Shown piece by piece: positions 1 through 13,500 of a stretch of DNA of 59,085 bases (positions within the stretch are counted from its first letter, which is position 1; the number at the start of each line of letters is the position of its first letter). The translations under genes and the position numbers were made by a program. Location of the stretch: positions 1-59,085 of the forward strand of contig JAEBUN010000085.1 of assembly GCA_023014365.1 (NCBI GenBank). Reading direction: 5' to 3'. This DNA is from Lepiota brunneoincarnata. Taxonomy: Eukaryota; Basidiomycota; Agaricomycetes; Agaricales; Agaricaceae. The notes beneath the pieces were generated by a model that had not been told where the DNA came from, searched no databases, and saw only the letters and a list, made by a program, of their open reading frames with translations.

Positions 1-315
1 TACCTTGACACACCATTCTACCTCATCTGCTGCCATGGCCCTTGCCCCATTGTTAGTCCAGTAGTTAAATATATCAGGCAGAATTTGTGATCTGAAAATC
101 ATCCCTCAGTGCTCGGGAGTCATTTGTTTGTGGTAGTTCTCCTTGTATTTATGGATAACTTTCTGTTCAGCAGGAGAATACTGACAGTTTGCTCTGGGCT
201 TCTTTTCCTTCGTGATGGCTTGCATGGTGGTGATCGGATACAGTAGGAATAAAGGCCATGAGGGACCAACCATGATATTTTGAGCCATGCTGAAGGCACA
301 TGTCCCTGCCTTCAT
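1..315 (-). pseudogene. KDZ-neighbour accessory gene fragment
   Basis: The minus strand reads a basic, helical protein piece with KYKENYHKQ followed, after a stop at 106-108, by IFNYWTNNG and an acidic end that runs off the window. Lys/Arg-rich segments with an IFNYW core recur, as I remember them, in uncharacterised basidiomycete proteins next to KDZ transposases; that family link is recollection and not a search. The stop is TGA where an arginine codon (CGA) would keep the frame, a change expected from C-to-T decay at CpG. It lies head to head with the KDZ gene that follows, so the pair may have shared a promoter region. The function is unknown and the copy is probably dead. Confidence 0.4.
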
Positions 316-414
316 CCAATACCGACTACATCCCCTTCTTCAGATCCCATGGATTACTTGGTCATGCCTCACAAAACATTGAAGTGACACAAGCACAGGA
401 AAGAGGGTGGGTGG

Positions 415-3400
415 GTGGTTAAAACTGCTGATGACCTTGTTGATGCTTGGACATATGAGGAGATAACAATGGAGACAGCCCAAGGGCCCGTCAAGACAGA
501 GGTTGAGGTTCCATTCAACTTTGGGTCAGGCATAAGAGCCACAGAAGAGCATGGAGGCAGCACATCCAAAAGTGATAACACGACAGTACGCAATGGATCT
601 GACAATCATCCGGATATGAGCAACATTGACATAGAGGAGGGGGATGCAAAGGAAGCTGGCTCAAACAAAGTCAGTCATCACTTACAAGTCATCCAACAGA
701 GGAAATCCAATGGTGTGAGGTATATAGCAACAGAACTGGATGGAAGATTTTGTTAAGCATGCCGACGATTTGCTGGTGGCACAACTGGCACAGGAGGCGT
801 TTCCAGGCAGCAGCAGGTGTTCAAATTGTGCCAAGTGATGAAAGGCAATTTGGAGGTGTAAAGATTGCTTTGGGGCCAAGATGTTATGCCAGATATGCAT
901 GCAGTACTCACATTTCAACAATCCTCTGCATCGGCTAGAACAGTGGACAGGGAAGTTTTTTCACTCAGCTGCCATGGCAGAAGTGGGGACATATATATGT
1001 GTGTCTCACAACCATGGGGCATCCACATGTGAACAACTTAGCAAGCAGATGCAAATGCTTGAGCTATGTGAGCAAATTGCGGATAATGCCAAACAAGAAA
1101 CACTGCCAGCCTGGTGAACAAGGTGGCAGTACAGTGCCACTTGGGAACAAAGTTGCCCCTGAACAGGATAGTTGGGAAAGCACAGACAATACATGCCCTG
1201 CATTCGGGGATGGCTGGTGGGATGATCCGGGGAACAATAGCAGTGAGGTGGCCAATGCACCAACAAACCAAAATTATGATGGATCCCATGGACACATTCC
1301 AGGTCAACCAGGTCTTGGAAAACAAAAATATATTCCCCAGCTGGATCCACTGAAAAATCAATGTGTGAGGGTCATTCATATGAATGGCATCCACAATATC
1401 ACTCTCGTTACCTGCCCATGCTGCCGGAGGGTGGAGGTCATTGCCAACTTGATGTATTGCCGCCTTGTGCCAGCGACTTTCATTTGATGCCAGACTTTAT
1501 TCATGGTTGATGTTCTTGAAGACTTCCGACTCAAAAATTTGGAATGCAAGGCTTCAGCATATCAATATTTCCAGAAGCTCCGCAGGCTCACATCACCAAT
1601 AGCACCAGGAGAGGTCCCAAACTTTTATCAGGAACTACTGTGTATGGCACGGCTCTGGCGCTGGTTAAAGAAGTGAAAGTGGGCTGGTCATGGCCATGGT
1701 GTGCCCAAAGCAGACAGAGCAACACACCCAGGGACACTTGCAAATTTCTGTCCAGCATGCCCCCAACCTGGCATTAACCTTCCCTCAGATTGGAAGGAGG
1801 ATACGAATAGGTTAGTAAAAATAAAGAATGCCTCTCTCGCCATTGTCACGTTGACATCATCATGAACATTATTAGATGGGCATACCACCGATTCTTGGTT
1901 GCCAATGGCAATTTCAAGGCCGACCATGTGTGGCAACCCAACAACACTTCAGATATATGGTTATCGGAAGGAGCCGGCATGTTTTCCACATGTGCCCAGT
2001 ACAAGAATTTCCTGAAGGATGCCATTGAAATGTCAACAGTACATGTGATAGTGTCATATGCTACTGCCGATGTGTTGCAATAAAACTAAGTGACAATGAA
2101 ATGAATATAGAAGGCTCCATGCCAGAACCATTTCCGTGCCATTGAGCTTGCGATGGTTGGCTCCAAAGCATGCGATGTGACTGGCATAGTGGCCATTGCC
2201 TGTGCACGACATGGTTGCTTCACCCCCAATGCTATAGCCAATTTATTCAAAGGGGAACAGCAAAAGAATGTAGATTGGGTCCTACTTCAATCCCTGGCTA
2301 CAACACACCTTGATCCAGAACAAGGGGCAATGTTGATTTATGACATTGCCTGTCAATATTTGGTACATCTCCGGAAAAGAATTGGGCAATATCTACCCAA
2401 TGATCTGGTCATAGACCAAGCTATTGGATTGTTCCATGTCCATGGCCACCAACCAGAATGTTTTTTCTGTTATGCAACATCCTTCATCCCTGGAAGTAGC
2501 ATAACCATCGGCGAGATTCTGGAATCACTGTGGTCATCATTAAATGCCATTTTGCCAACAGTCCAAATGGCAATGCTAGCAAATCGTGCTGAAACTATTG
2601 ATGATCATGCCACTGATTCTAATCACAAGAAAATGCTTAATATCAGTGAGTAAATTTCATCAAGTTTTCAGCTCTCATTGGATCTCTAATGTGCATGGGC
2701 CCAGCGGCAGCATTGTGTGACCAATATTCAGAGGCGAAAACAACAAGCAAGACAGCAGGGAATTATTTTAAATCTCTGAGCCAGAGTATTAGTGAAAACG
2801 ATCAGCAGCAGTAGATAGCGGCAATTACATTCACCGAGGCTTGCTGCCTGGCCTCTCCAAAGGCCATGGACATTTTGGGTGCACAGGGCAGCCACAGACA
2901 GCAGGCGGCATCCACCCAGGAGCAAGAATACACCCCAACAGAGCAGTGGGTTCAATTGGCAATTGAGATTGAAGAACACCAGTGAGTAATTGTTAGCTGT
3001 AGAAAAACTGCACATGAATATTGGAGATAATGGGGAGCCATCAGAGTCAAACTGCAATCTATTATTCATGGCAGCTCAAATGCGCTGCAAGAAGATCTTG
3101 CCAAGCGATTGCAGGCAAAGCTTGGCAAATGACGTTGCCAAGCTGGAGATGAAACAACACCATCTCAAACTACACCAGGTGACTGTAGTGGTGACAGATA
3201 GCAATACTGACACTTGGGAAGCATTTGATGACTTGGACAATGACAGCAATTCATCCACAGCACCAGCTACAACCAGCACAGATGATGACAATGCTTTCTC
3301 AGCGGTGAACATGTTACCGGTGGAACAATGCCCAATTTGCATGCCATCCACCTTTGAAGTCCCAGACCCTGCACTTTCCACTATTGAACTGGTATTCCAA

Positions 3401-4120
3401 AAACAGCAAGCCTTCTGGCATCTGAGCAGCCTTTGTAGCGCCATTGCCAAAAAGTCTTTTCAGTATTCTCACATAATCCGTGTTGCTGGATGGAAATCCA
3501 TTCGAACTTGTAGTCACAATGCAATTGCAGCTATCAATTTGCAAATTTCATTCCATTGCCAAGCATATTTGAAGTGCCGGGCAGCAATACTGCAGCTGCA
3601 TGCCAATTCTTTAACTTTGGCTGGACTGCAAGTCCTTTCCAGGAACGATGTTAAATGCAGTATGGCACTCCTCAACCCAAACCAACCTGGATCATCATCA
3701 GTTTGACTTTTGTGGATATGGCAATCTGATTTTGCAGGAAAACAAGACTCACCCGATGCACTGAAGGAATGTACGTCACCCCATTTCACAAAGTAATTGG
3801 TCATGCATGACCCTAGCTCTAAAACTGAGTAACATGGCCTTGTCCTAGTCCAACGCATACATTGGCTCCATGCCCAGGCTCAAACCCAATGGTGGCAGGA
3901 GGAATTGATCCTGGTCCAATATGAAATGCAATGGACTGTGTGTTATTTCCTTCACCTTCAACAAGTTTGGGAGGAATGGGGAAAAAAGAGTACTATTGCC
4001 ACTGACCCTGTGGCTTATGCCACCAGAAAGGCCACAATGTGGTCCAACATGGCCACTGGTGCCGATTATGCATTCAGTGCAGTGATCCGAGAGGACCTGG
4101 GGGTGCAATGGGAATTATAA
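415..4120 (+). pseudogene. KDZ (Kyakuja-Dileera-Zisupton) transposase relic
   Basis: This is a decayed cut-and-paste DNA transposase. In order: an acidic N-terminal region (415-756); a cysteine-rich CxC2-like zinc region around 800-1000 with CSNCAK, MLCQICMQYSH and LHRLEQWTGKFF; a stretch with CPCCRR (about 1415); the catalytic core with VDVLEDFRL (about 1505), FCPACPQPG (about 1750), CARHGCF (about 2200), IYDIACQY (about 2335) and HGHQPECF (about 2440); and a C-terminal coiled region with WLHAQAQTQWWQEE and EMQWTVCYF (about 3850-3950), which is typical of the family end. The reading frame is broken many times: two adjacent TGA codons at 836-841, a TGA near 1486, and frame changes near 1670, 1800, 2090 and 2650-2990. 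Some breaks may be introns, but the in-frame stops mean the gene is dead. Family assignment is firm; exon limits are not. Confidence 0.8.
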
Positions 4121-5880
4121 TAGGAAAATCTTATACGTTGTATGTATGGCACATAATAACAAGGTCACATGATGCACCTATTATCAAACTTTTTTTTATC
4201 AACTTGTTCTGATCTTTAAGACTATTCTCTCTCAACAGACCATATATCATGCAGCCTACCACTGCCCAGCTCCCAGAACACACAAGCCCAACCTCCACCA
4301 TCACCTCAAGAAGTAGTCTCATACTGTGACTCATGCCTCCTGTGCAATATTGTGCACTATTCAAAACGACACAGGTGAAAGGGAAGAATGGATTACCCAA
4401 GGCATCAATCAAGAATTGGTATGCCCATGCCTATTGACCAAATTCACTATCGCAAGATGCTGAAGTTACATCCTCCTAGCATTTCTCCCTCATTTGGATT
4501 GGCAGGGCAGCTGGCAAGTGGGCAACTTCTCAATGTGCCACCCCTCACACAATTCCTTGCCCAATATCAAATGGGTGATAAGGATAGTGTGCTTCTTGAC
4601 CTCAATCTGCTCTTGACAATGGATGCCAGGAAATCATCCATATCATCCAACCGGCACGGCCCCAAGCTATCTTGCCAATTGGTGGGAACGTGATCAACCA
4701 CCAAGCAAAGAAGATTGCATTTCAATGGACAACTTCCGCAAGTGCCTGCAGCATCATGCCTCCATTTTGGAGTCACACAATCCCACATCTTCCCTGTACT
4801 CCTCATCTAACAAGCACCCTATTGCCCCTCCACCAGACACCTGGCAATAATTGCACCCGATGTGCAATGTACTGCTGCATTGCCATGGATGCCCTGCATT
4901 ATTTGCATAGTCTCTGAGTGAACATACAAAGCGCAGAGGCCTCAACTGAAAATGCCCATCTCTTGATCATGCGACGGGCCTTGGCTTTCAACCAGCTTTA
5001 TGAAAAGTCCATTCTCAAAGAAGTGGAGGCACCCTTGCTGGGTCATATACCAGGTCCTACTAACAGCCAGAACTGACAGCATATTGCCACCTGCCATGGC
5101 AAGATTGGCTATACCAGCAGAGAATGTTCAAGGTGCAGCAAAAATTGAAGGTTCAGTCCCCCTTCCACATCACTCCAAGCATAATGTTCTGAAGCTGCTG
5201 AACCCAACATCCTTGTCATGACCGAAAAACACTAACGAATGGCCAACTGGCCTGAAATAGTGCATGAAAATGCAAGTAATCAGCTGCAATGCACCTTCAA
5301 AATGAGCCATCTCTGAAGTGGATATGGGGTGTTGATCTTGATGAGAGTGACATTTCGGCAATTGCGGTGAGCTGCAGACAATGATTATTGAGTACCTCAC
5401 TCTGGCTACTGACTGCTCATTACACCAAGGGAAATTTAAGGGCCAAGATTCAACCATGCCTGCCACTCCCTGCATCTGAGACATTGCACCCATTGTCGGT
5501 CCAGTCAACCCAACCTAGGCCAGACAGAATTACAGTCAGCCAATATCCTGGCACACTTCCAAACTTACCCTCTCTCCTGTGCTTATCCCCCAGGTCCCAG
5601 CATCAATGTGAATAACCCCCTGCAATCATCAACTTCAATGTTAAGTCTCTCGCTGTCAGCAGCATTGCGCTGGCTTGGAGCTTGGACGTGAAGATACCAC
5701 AGGCCATTCTTCTAACTCTTGCCATGCCACCCAGCAACCCGTTGCCGTCGATGCCACTCTTGCTATTCCAAGAATGAGAACTACCTCATCATCATCATCT
5801 TCTTCTGTGGACCCCATTGATGCAACAGCCTGCCTTATAAAGTTATCCACACTTCCCCCTCCATTCATCAGGCTCTTGAG
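4121..5880. other. Unassigned sequence behind the KDZ gene
   Basis: Only short interrupted frames are present; the longest is a plus-strand frame of about 100 codons at 4388-4693 that I do not recognise. Composition and codon style resemble the flanking KDZ-related genes, so this may be the interior of one large KDZ element, but no motif supports a function. Confidence 0.35.
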
Positions 5881-5901
5881 GTGCAATTTCGGAACATTGC
5901 A

Positions 5902-7356
5902 ATGTCTTCTTCCAAATCATCTGACATCTCACCCTCCATTGCTCTTCTGGCCCTACACCCTGTCTCACTCCCAGACTCTTCCATGCCACCTGTAGCTGAT
6001 TCTAGTGCCACTGCCGCCCCATCCAAATGTCAAACATCTGACACATTGGGTCTTTCTGACTACCAGTTTACAAATTGAGGTCCACTCTTCCAGCTCAGAC
6101 TCAAGCAGCCACAGCCTCAGTTCATCTGTGTTAGCGAATGCCAGCCCATGCCAGTTCTTGATAATGCTGCTCCCACTACTGGAACCCACACTGCTGGCAT
6201 ACAACTATATTTGAGCATGAGATATCCTTTATTTATATGCTGGAATATCAGACAGGATATCATAGCTGTAGATATAATAAATATCTATTTGTTATCCTAC
6301 CTTGGTGGTAAACTCGGCCTCATCGAAATCATATTTGATTTTAGTACCACAGCTACTATTGAGGCGTTCCAAGCCCAGATGGCTGAGCTACCCCAAAGGC
6401 TGTTGGAGTATCACCACTTCATAACCCTTGTTTCTACACATGCAACTCCTACTGGTGGCTTCTGGGTTCAAGCCACCCCTAAACCTGCTGCTGCTGAACC
6501 TGCCAAAGTGAGTACAGTAATCATATAGCCTACCATTTGATCTAAACAACTACTACAGTTTTTAAATGCTATCTTCCCAGCCCTGGTACTTGAACAATTG
6601 ACACAGGATGACCGTTCCTTGTTGTTCATTATCTCATGTGGTGGTCCTTTCATAAACAATGAACCTAGGGCCCAAATATACAATTTTGTAAAAAAGTAAG
6701 TCAGATAGTCACATAAATAATGATTCAACTCTGACTGCCAACCAAAGTCACTTCTGGCTCACCATGGCATTCATCAATAATGCCTTTCATCCTACAACAT
6801 GCCATACATTCCTGATGAACTTTGTTCAGACAGTATTTGTGAACCAAAATCCCGCTATGGTTCACAACATCTTTTTGGCTGACCCCGATCTTGGCACCGG
6901 TACTGACTTTATCATGGTCATCCAGAAGACCAAAGACCTGGAGAAAGAGACTGGAATATGCATGATAAAATAGGTCTCATGACTTATACAGGCCACTTGG
7001 AAACCCCCATAGCCAGTCTTGTGAGAATTGCTGTGTATTGGATGGGTGGCAAATTATAGAGAGGAAGGGAAAATCACCCAATGAAGGGAAGGGTATCCAC
7101 CCTGGTAAGTCATCATGTTCTATATGCTCTCTACTCCCAACTGAACTTTGTAGAATTATGCCTAGTTACTTTGGTTTGCAAGAACTCTAAATGTGGAGCC
7201 AAAAAACATTTTGAGGCTCCACCACATGCATTTCTTGTAACAAGGGACTATGCACCACAGAGTACTCCACTGGGAAAGAAGCTAGGGGTCTGGACTGGGC
7301 ACTATATTGATAGTGATGGTTTACCTTTAGAGCGTACTTTACTGCTTTTCTTTTAG
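5902..7356 (+). pseudogene. Uncharacterised spliced gene next to the KDZ unit
   Basis: The frame opens at ATG 5902 with a Ser/Pro/Thr-rich N-terminus, is broken by a stop near 6078, and resumes after a 120-bp repeat insertion with GLIEIIFDFSTTATIEAFQ. Likely introns run from GTGAGT near 6507 to CCCAG near 6580, and from GTAAGT near 6697; a third starts near 7104 (GTAAGT). Downstream exons encode LLFIISCGGPFINNEPRAQ, FLMNFVQTVFVNQNP and, at 7180-7356, NSKCGAKKHFEAPP. Segments of the type IISCGGPF...FLMNFV recur, from memory, in uncharacterised basidiomycete proteins near transposons. I cannot give a function. Spliced exons without a transposase motif suggest an accessory gene, now disrupted. 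Confidence 0.45.
6188..6308 (+). repeat. 120-bp repeat inserted in a gene
   Basis: An AT-rich stretch from CACTGCTGGCATAC to TTATCCTACCTTG recurs in inverted orientation at about 39900-40022. It interrupts the frame of the surrounding gene between a Thr/Ala-rich segment and GLIEIIFDF. It matches the outer end of the palindromic element at 39.4-40.0 kb, so it is probably a truncated copy of that element. Confidence 0.65.
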
Positions 7357-7480
7357 TGAAAATAGGTAGAAAGCAACTGATTACAATAAAACCGCTCAAT
7401 GCATGGACTTGACATGATGTGAGCCAATAAGAAGATGTATACTGAATGAATTCCAATACCTGAGATGTCAAGCCAAGGCA

Positions 7481-7504
7481 AAACAAAGCAAAACAAAGCA
7501 AAAT

Positions 7505-7535
<31 letters not shown>

Positions 7536-7543
7536 GAAGGAGA
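7481..7543. repeat. (CAAAA/CAAAG)n and (GA)n simple repeat
   Basis: Short tandem CAAAACAAAG units run directly into GAGA/AAAG purine repeats. Low-complexity DNA; no coding role seen. Confidence 0.8.
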
Positions 7544-8022
7544 CTTTGAATGTGAGTTAAAATCGTTGTTAACTGAGGTCCCTACAGAATACATACAGTT
7601 TATATACTCTAGGGACTGTGGAGCTCATGTATGCTCCAGAAACCTTACAAAGAACATTAAAGAAAGAGGTGGAGATGGAACAAGGATGAGAATGAAGGAA
7701 AACACAAGAAAATCGGAGATTACTAGCTACCATTCATTTTGTACTGTCCTGCCTTCCATCATATTCTACAGGCAGTGTTCACTGTTTATTTCCAAGGGGT
7801 AGAGAACAGAGAGACGAGCCAGGAGGAGGGGGGGAAATATAGCTGATCCGAAATGATTTGATCTAAGGCCACATGTTTCCTTTTTGGGAAAATTGTCATA
7901 CCAATGGTTTGTTGGGGTTTGTCTGAGATTGTTATGGAGAGATGGTTGGCTCAGCTATGCAAGCAGCTGGGTAGCCACCTCTACAATGTCAAGATGACTA
8001 CTGCAATTGGTGTGGAACAAGT

Positions 8023-8080
8023 CTAGGGGGAATGGTACCAGAAATTGTGAACTAGGGGGAATGGTACCAGAAATTGTGAA
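8023..8080. repeat. 29-bp perfect tandem duplication
   Basis: A unit beginning CTAGGGGGAATGG and ending AATTGTGAA occupies 8023-8051 and is repeated without change at 8052-8080. The perfect identity suggests a recent slippage or repair event. Confidence 0.9.
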
Positions 8081-9210
8081 CATTTGAAAACTAGACTGCC
8101 CAGCATACGAAGATGAAAGGGACAACATGGCAAGAAAGATAGGAAGGGCAAACACACATGAGCTGGCAAGAATCTTCAAGATGGGGGATGGCATAAGAGA
8201 GCTGCTCAACTACATTCACACAATGAAGGGGCTCAAAGACTCATTCAATTCACTAAAAATCATCAACCTACAGAAGGAAGCACTCGAATATGAAAGGGCA
8301 AAATGAACCCTCCTAAGGCTTTCTCTAATCACTCACCTAAGGTCAAGGCAATGACTGCCCCTTGGCAGTAAGAACGGGAACACAGAGAGAGGCAACCAAT
8401 CCCCCACTGCTAGGCTGAACGCCAGCAACAAAAGGAGAAGACAGACAGGAATGTACAGCGAAGTAGGGAGGGTGAAGATACCCCAAACAGCATTTCCTTG
8501 CTAGATGGCAAGGAGGAGCGAGCACTCGGGGTATGCCTTCAGTAGGGCTGGGGTATTTCACTGAGTCGATCAAGGAGCACAGGGGCCCTAAGGACTCCTT
8601 CATACATCGTAGATAACACAAAGTCCAACATGAGGTATATTCTTGAGGACTCTGGATCCTAAGGCTAAGTCGTATCTGGGAGCCAGGGAACATGAAACAA
8701 GGGGAAGCATCAAGTTTTCACTGCTACATTAGCAGAAATATAGGAAAGAGAAAGGAGAGGATATAAGAGATAGTGTGGGAGGCATCGTTTGGCCTCTCTA
8801 CAACCTAATGAAAATGTGTTGAGGGCCAGATTCTGTGTGCAGGCAAGATTCTCAGTGAAACAAAACTTGGAAGTGTAGGATTTATAAAATATGTGCCGCA
8901 TAGCTACTTGAATACACTGTCTTTTATCCAAATCCAAAATTAGCCTTACAATATCCTATTATAAATGCTTACTGCCTTCCTCGGGTCCTTCTCCTTGCTC
9001 GGCTAGTAGCTTGAGGGACTTGAATAGTCTCAACATTCATATCCTGTATGTGTTGTTATTTTGAGTGGCATAGCTGGGGTATCTCTTCTTGATCAGAGCG
9101 TTTTCCTTTCCCAACACCACCACTACTCTTGTGGTCCCTGGGAGTTACAATTACTACCTTTGGGATTGGCCTTGGCTTGGGATGAGGGGGTGGAGGAGGT
9201 AATACCACCT

Positions 9211-10137
9211 CTACATAATCTTTGCTAGGCTAATAGATAGTGAGATCAAACAAAAACCATGCCCAGTAATCAAGATACTTACCTCCAACTCATCATCATT
9301 TTCTGGCCGATCCCTATGATTCCAGTCACCTGGAACAAGTAAGTATGGGTTCCATATCTGTTGATGGTCCCCTGAATCCAATCCCCATTGCATATTCCCT
9401 GCATGTCCAGCATGTAATGATTGTTCGAACATTAACTCTTCCAAGCTTTGGAGGCAGAGTCGATCTACATCTTGCCCCACCCGTGATGCCTTTTTGACCT
9501 GGATAGTCCATGCTTGCTCCATAATCTCTTCGATCTGCCTCTCCGATGGCACATTTCCCATGCCTGTCCTCTGACGCAGTCGATGGGCAATAAGGAGTAT
9601 CACTAGCATGGGAGAATCCAATGCCAGCAATCTACCATTGCTGCTGTGAAGCATCACCGTGGCATACCTCACAGTGTATCCAGTTTGAAATCATCCCCAC
9701 ATCCTGACAATCCAATGAGCCAATGAAAGAAATGCCTGATTGAGGGGAAAGCTTCTTCTGATATGTATACTGTCTTGCTGGAAATAGAGGATTGTTTGGA
9801 ATACTAGCTGGGTTAAAGACCATTTGGTGGAGCAAAGATAAATATGGCCGTAAAGCCTGGTTGATTTTGCTTGTATACGGGATGGAAATTGGATCTTCGA
9901 CCACCTGGTCACACAATTCAGGCATATTACAAGCAAGCTGCCACTGTCCCAGCTAAGAAATGTTAGCAATATTCCAAGAGAAATGAAATAGGGCATACCC
10001 CTGACTGCCCACTGTGCCTTTGCTTGTCCCCATAGAGCTGTCACCAAATCCTTCTCTGGCACAACTGTGATCATGCCTGGTTTGAGTGATGTATTCTTCT
10101 CAAACAAGCAACCTTCGCCCACCACTTTACCCTCCAT
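9211..10137 (-). pseudogene. Unrecognised minus-strand spliced gene
   Basis: Read downwards from 10137, a first exon (MEGKVVGEGCLFEK...) ends at a clean intron with GTATGC, a CTAAC branch-like site and TTAG (about 9957-10002). The next exon encodes LCDQVVEDPISIPY and RPYLSLLHQMVF. The frame changes near 9690 and continues with RQIEEIMEQAWTIQVKK and a PENDDELE end followed by a GTAAGT donor near 9280. It is rich in hydrophobic and acidic residues and shows no known catalytic motif. It lies downstream of the MULE on the same strand and may be part of that element. The 440 bp between it and the MULE show only short frames. Confidence 0.35.
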
Positions 10138-10575
10138 TGCTCTCCATCAATTTACCCATAACAATCTCATATGGACTGGGTTACACAGAATGTGCCAAGT
10201 TGTGCAAGTGCGGCCATGGCCAGGTCTCATACTAAGTTTGGTGTTCACGTCCACAATTAACATTTGACAGGCGACTTACCAATAATCTTTTTTTGCCTCA
10301 GGTCCTAGCTTCTCAGCTCTCCAATATGTTGCCTACAACCATAGTAAAGCCTCAGACAAAAGATAGGTGAGAGCACATCATGTTCGTCACTTGATCCAGG
10401 TTTTCATTGATTGTAAGTATTGCCCAGGACAACGATGCATCCAACAGGCCCACAGATATAACATGTGAACCTATTCAACTTGTTGTCAGGGCATCCGGAG
10501 TATCGAGGAGTGTTTGGCAACACTGTTTGGCACTTAGCCAAAGATCCATGGTCCTTCTAGAGGAATAGACACTAG

Positions 10576-13500
10576 TCATAGGTTCCCCCAAACCCCACAG
10601 ATGCATCGGATGCGAACTGGATACAGATCTTCCACTTCAGAGTCTGTATCCCAGCCACCATGGTTTGATGGTAAGGATTTGGTAGGTGGCGAGGATAGGA
10701 GGGTAGTGGTGGTAGTTGCATCCAAAAGTGATTCTAAAGGTATCATGTCCATATCTTTACCAAGTCTTCCAGCAGTTGCCAGTGGTTCAATAGGTAGAGT
10801 TGGAGGAATGTGTGCAAGAGTAGGATGAACATATTCAACAGTCTTTGTAGATGTGGGATTGCTCATCCATGAATGATGCTGTGACTGCATTGGTACTAGG
10901 GGTCTATTGTAAGAAATAGTTGACTTTGGGGATATCTCGGGTGTTGAGAATTTAAAATTGAACAAGTTTGAACATTGCTGAATGCACTGGCGATAAAAGC
11001 AATCCTGAGGTTGTTGTCCACCACAAAGTTTATAGACAATGACATGATGGGAATAACCATGAGGAAAGTGGAGACTGGTGAGTGGTGCCATTGACCAGGA
11101 ATTAGACACCTGTTTAACTCTGCCACCATTGTCAAAATCATTATAGGTGTATACACCTGGATTAGAGCAGTCTTTGTAGTGGGCGATGAAATGGTTTTGC
11201 ATGGGATCTGTCAAACCAAAGCCTACAAGGTCATAGGCAACCTTGAACTTCTTTGCATCTCCTGGCCCAAGTGGCTCCAGATGGTCAGGGATATCCCAGT
11301 CCAGTTGAGTCCCATTTTGCCCAGGTGATAATTTGATTACAAGGACAATCAGCAGACTGACCACAAGATGGGTAATATCAGTCTGTTCACCAGTGCAGAA
11401 CAGAGTTCCCTGAGATTGTCGCCAGCAGGAAGCACCAGTAGTTGTAGACTCTTGTTCCATTGCCATGAATTGTTTGAACCAGTTCACTAGGTTCCCTTCA
11501 AAGTGGGCATAGTCCCAAGCAGAGATGAGGATATCAGTCTGAGAGAGAAGGGCAGTATGGAGCTCCAGATGACTTCCTTGAGTAGACTGATCACCATCAC
11601 ATGCACAAAATTGCACAGTCAAAGGAGCAAAGTATGCAAGGGGAATGATGGAGTCCTTGAAACATCCTTGGCTAGCATCCATCTTAAGTCCCTTCCAAAG
11701 CCATCCCTGCATATATGTCAGCATGAATTGAAGGATGGGCTAGTAGGTACTTACAAAAAGAGAATGGAAACCAAACTCTTCCTGAATAATCTTTTGTAAA
11801 CAGAGTTGGTGTCGCAACAAGTCCCGTTCATTTGAAAGCCAGGAAGAATCTCCATTGGATTGAGACCATTGTAAAAAGTGGTTGAAGATCTTGAATATTG
11901 GGGAGTTGGTATCCATGGTACTGATAACCTCTGCAAATTCAGGAATTGTGGTAGAAATTGAAATGTAGAGTAGCTGAAGAGAGGTATCCAGCCAACAGGA
12001 GTTTTCTTTCCACTGATAGCAGGCTGAACCCAAAACATTCCCAATTGCTGCTATGGTCTTGATTTTTTTCTGAGGGCTACTAGAATTCTTGGGTATAAGC
12101 TTTTTTGCTGTATCGGGAGCATGGCCATCATTAACAAATTTCTTGCTCAGTGATTTGGATTCGTGGTGCCTGTGATTTATGTTTGGAAGGTGACATCCCA
12201 TGTATCAAGCTTGGCTTGATCCTTCTTCCACTTGTTAGCCTTGCCATAGTGTAGTGGTACCCCCACTGGAACAAGTCAACAATTAATCTTATTAACCAAG
12301 TTTGAACTTACTTTGTTTGCTCTTGTAGTTATCCTCAAACCTAATGGCCCAATGGTAAAGTGATCGGATGCCCTCAAAGAATTGTTGGTTCTGGCCAGCT
12401 GCAGCATAGAGCTGGAAGTGTAGGGATTCTTGAGCATTGGTAGTTGTTGGTAGAACCTGCCATAGCTCCGGGTCCATTGTCACAAAGACAGGAAATATCA
12501 TCTTGCCATGTCGAAGCCACCATAACAACCAATCTGCAACACCAGGGAACTCTGTAAGTAACCACTCTACTGTCTTCTGGAACTCCTCCCTCTGGTGAAT
12601 AGGAACAACTCCACTGATCCTTGATACTCGGGTAACTCCTTGTCTATAATGCTTGCCACAGCCTCAGATTATTTTCTCTGCAGCTAGCCTAAGCTCTTCT
12701 CCTGTCTGGGGATCTTGGTTGGCTAAGCAGATTTCAACAAAGGCTTCAATGTAGCCTTCTCTTTGAGCATCACTGAAGTCCATAACCTGCAGGATATTAG
12801 ATTCTAAAATGATCTGATGAAGATGAAGCTATACCATTGCAAACATTTTATCTTGAACAGGAATTTTGTGGAGAGTGGCTTGGGCAATGATGGTTTGGAA
12901 AGTGCTGAGGAAATGTAGCCTGTAGTACTTGGCTGAGCCACCATCCATGAAAGGCATCAGAATTGGAATCCATTTTTGAAGGACTGGAGAATAGATAGAG
13001 GATATCATCAGGGCCCAGCCACTGTCTGCCCAGAATCCATGAGCAGCATCAGCAACCATTCCACCACCAATATCCTCATCAGATTCATCATTCCAGTAGA
13101 GAGCCTGAGAAGCCATGAAGGGGGACTGGAAGCATATGATATTTTCTAGTCCAAATTGTGAAGTTTTGATGAAATTTGGGTGCTCTCGTGCGAATTCCTT
13201 CAAGCTAGTGAAGAATGGGTGAGGGTCTGGGGGTGTATGCTGCTTGATAACACAATTTCATTCATAGGTTACTTGTCCTCAGTTGTGAAGTGCAGGTGAG
13301 ATGACATTGACCGATTGTCCAGGTCCATTCAAGCTTCTGATACTGAATTGTAAAGCAGATGGTCCCATTTTTGGATGGTCTAGGACTATCTGATCGAATT
13401 TAGCCTCTTCATCAGCATCCAGATGGATGTTAGCAGGAGGATGAGGATGATTATGAATACCTTCCTGTATGAAGTACTTTCCCCCTTGCCAAGTATACAC

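Larger units (their letters stand above)
7357..8960. other. Unassigned AT-rich stretch with simple repeats
   Basis: No convincing gene. It holds a 29-bp tandem duplication and purine-rich simple sequence, listed separately. Plus-strand frames around 8130-8280 and 8350-8530 are Lys/Glu/Gln-rich and could be remains of a retrotransposon gag, but stops break them and no zinc knuckle is visible. Confidence 0.3.
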
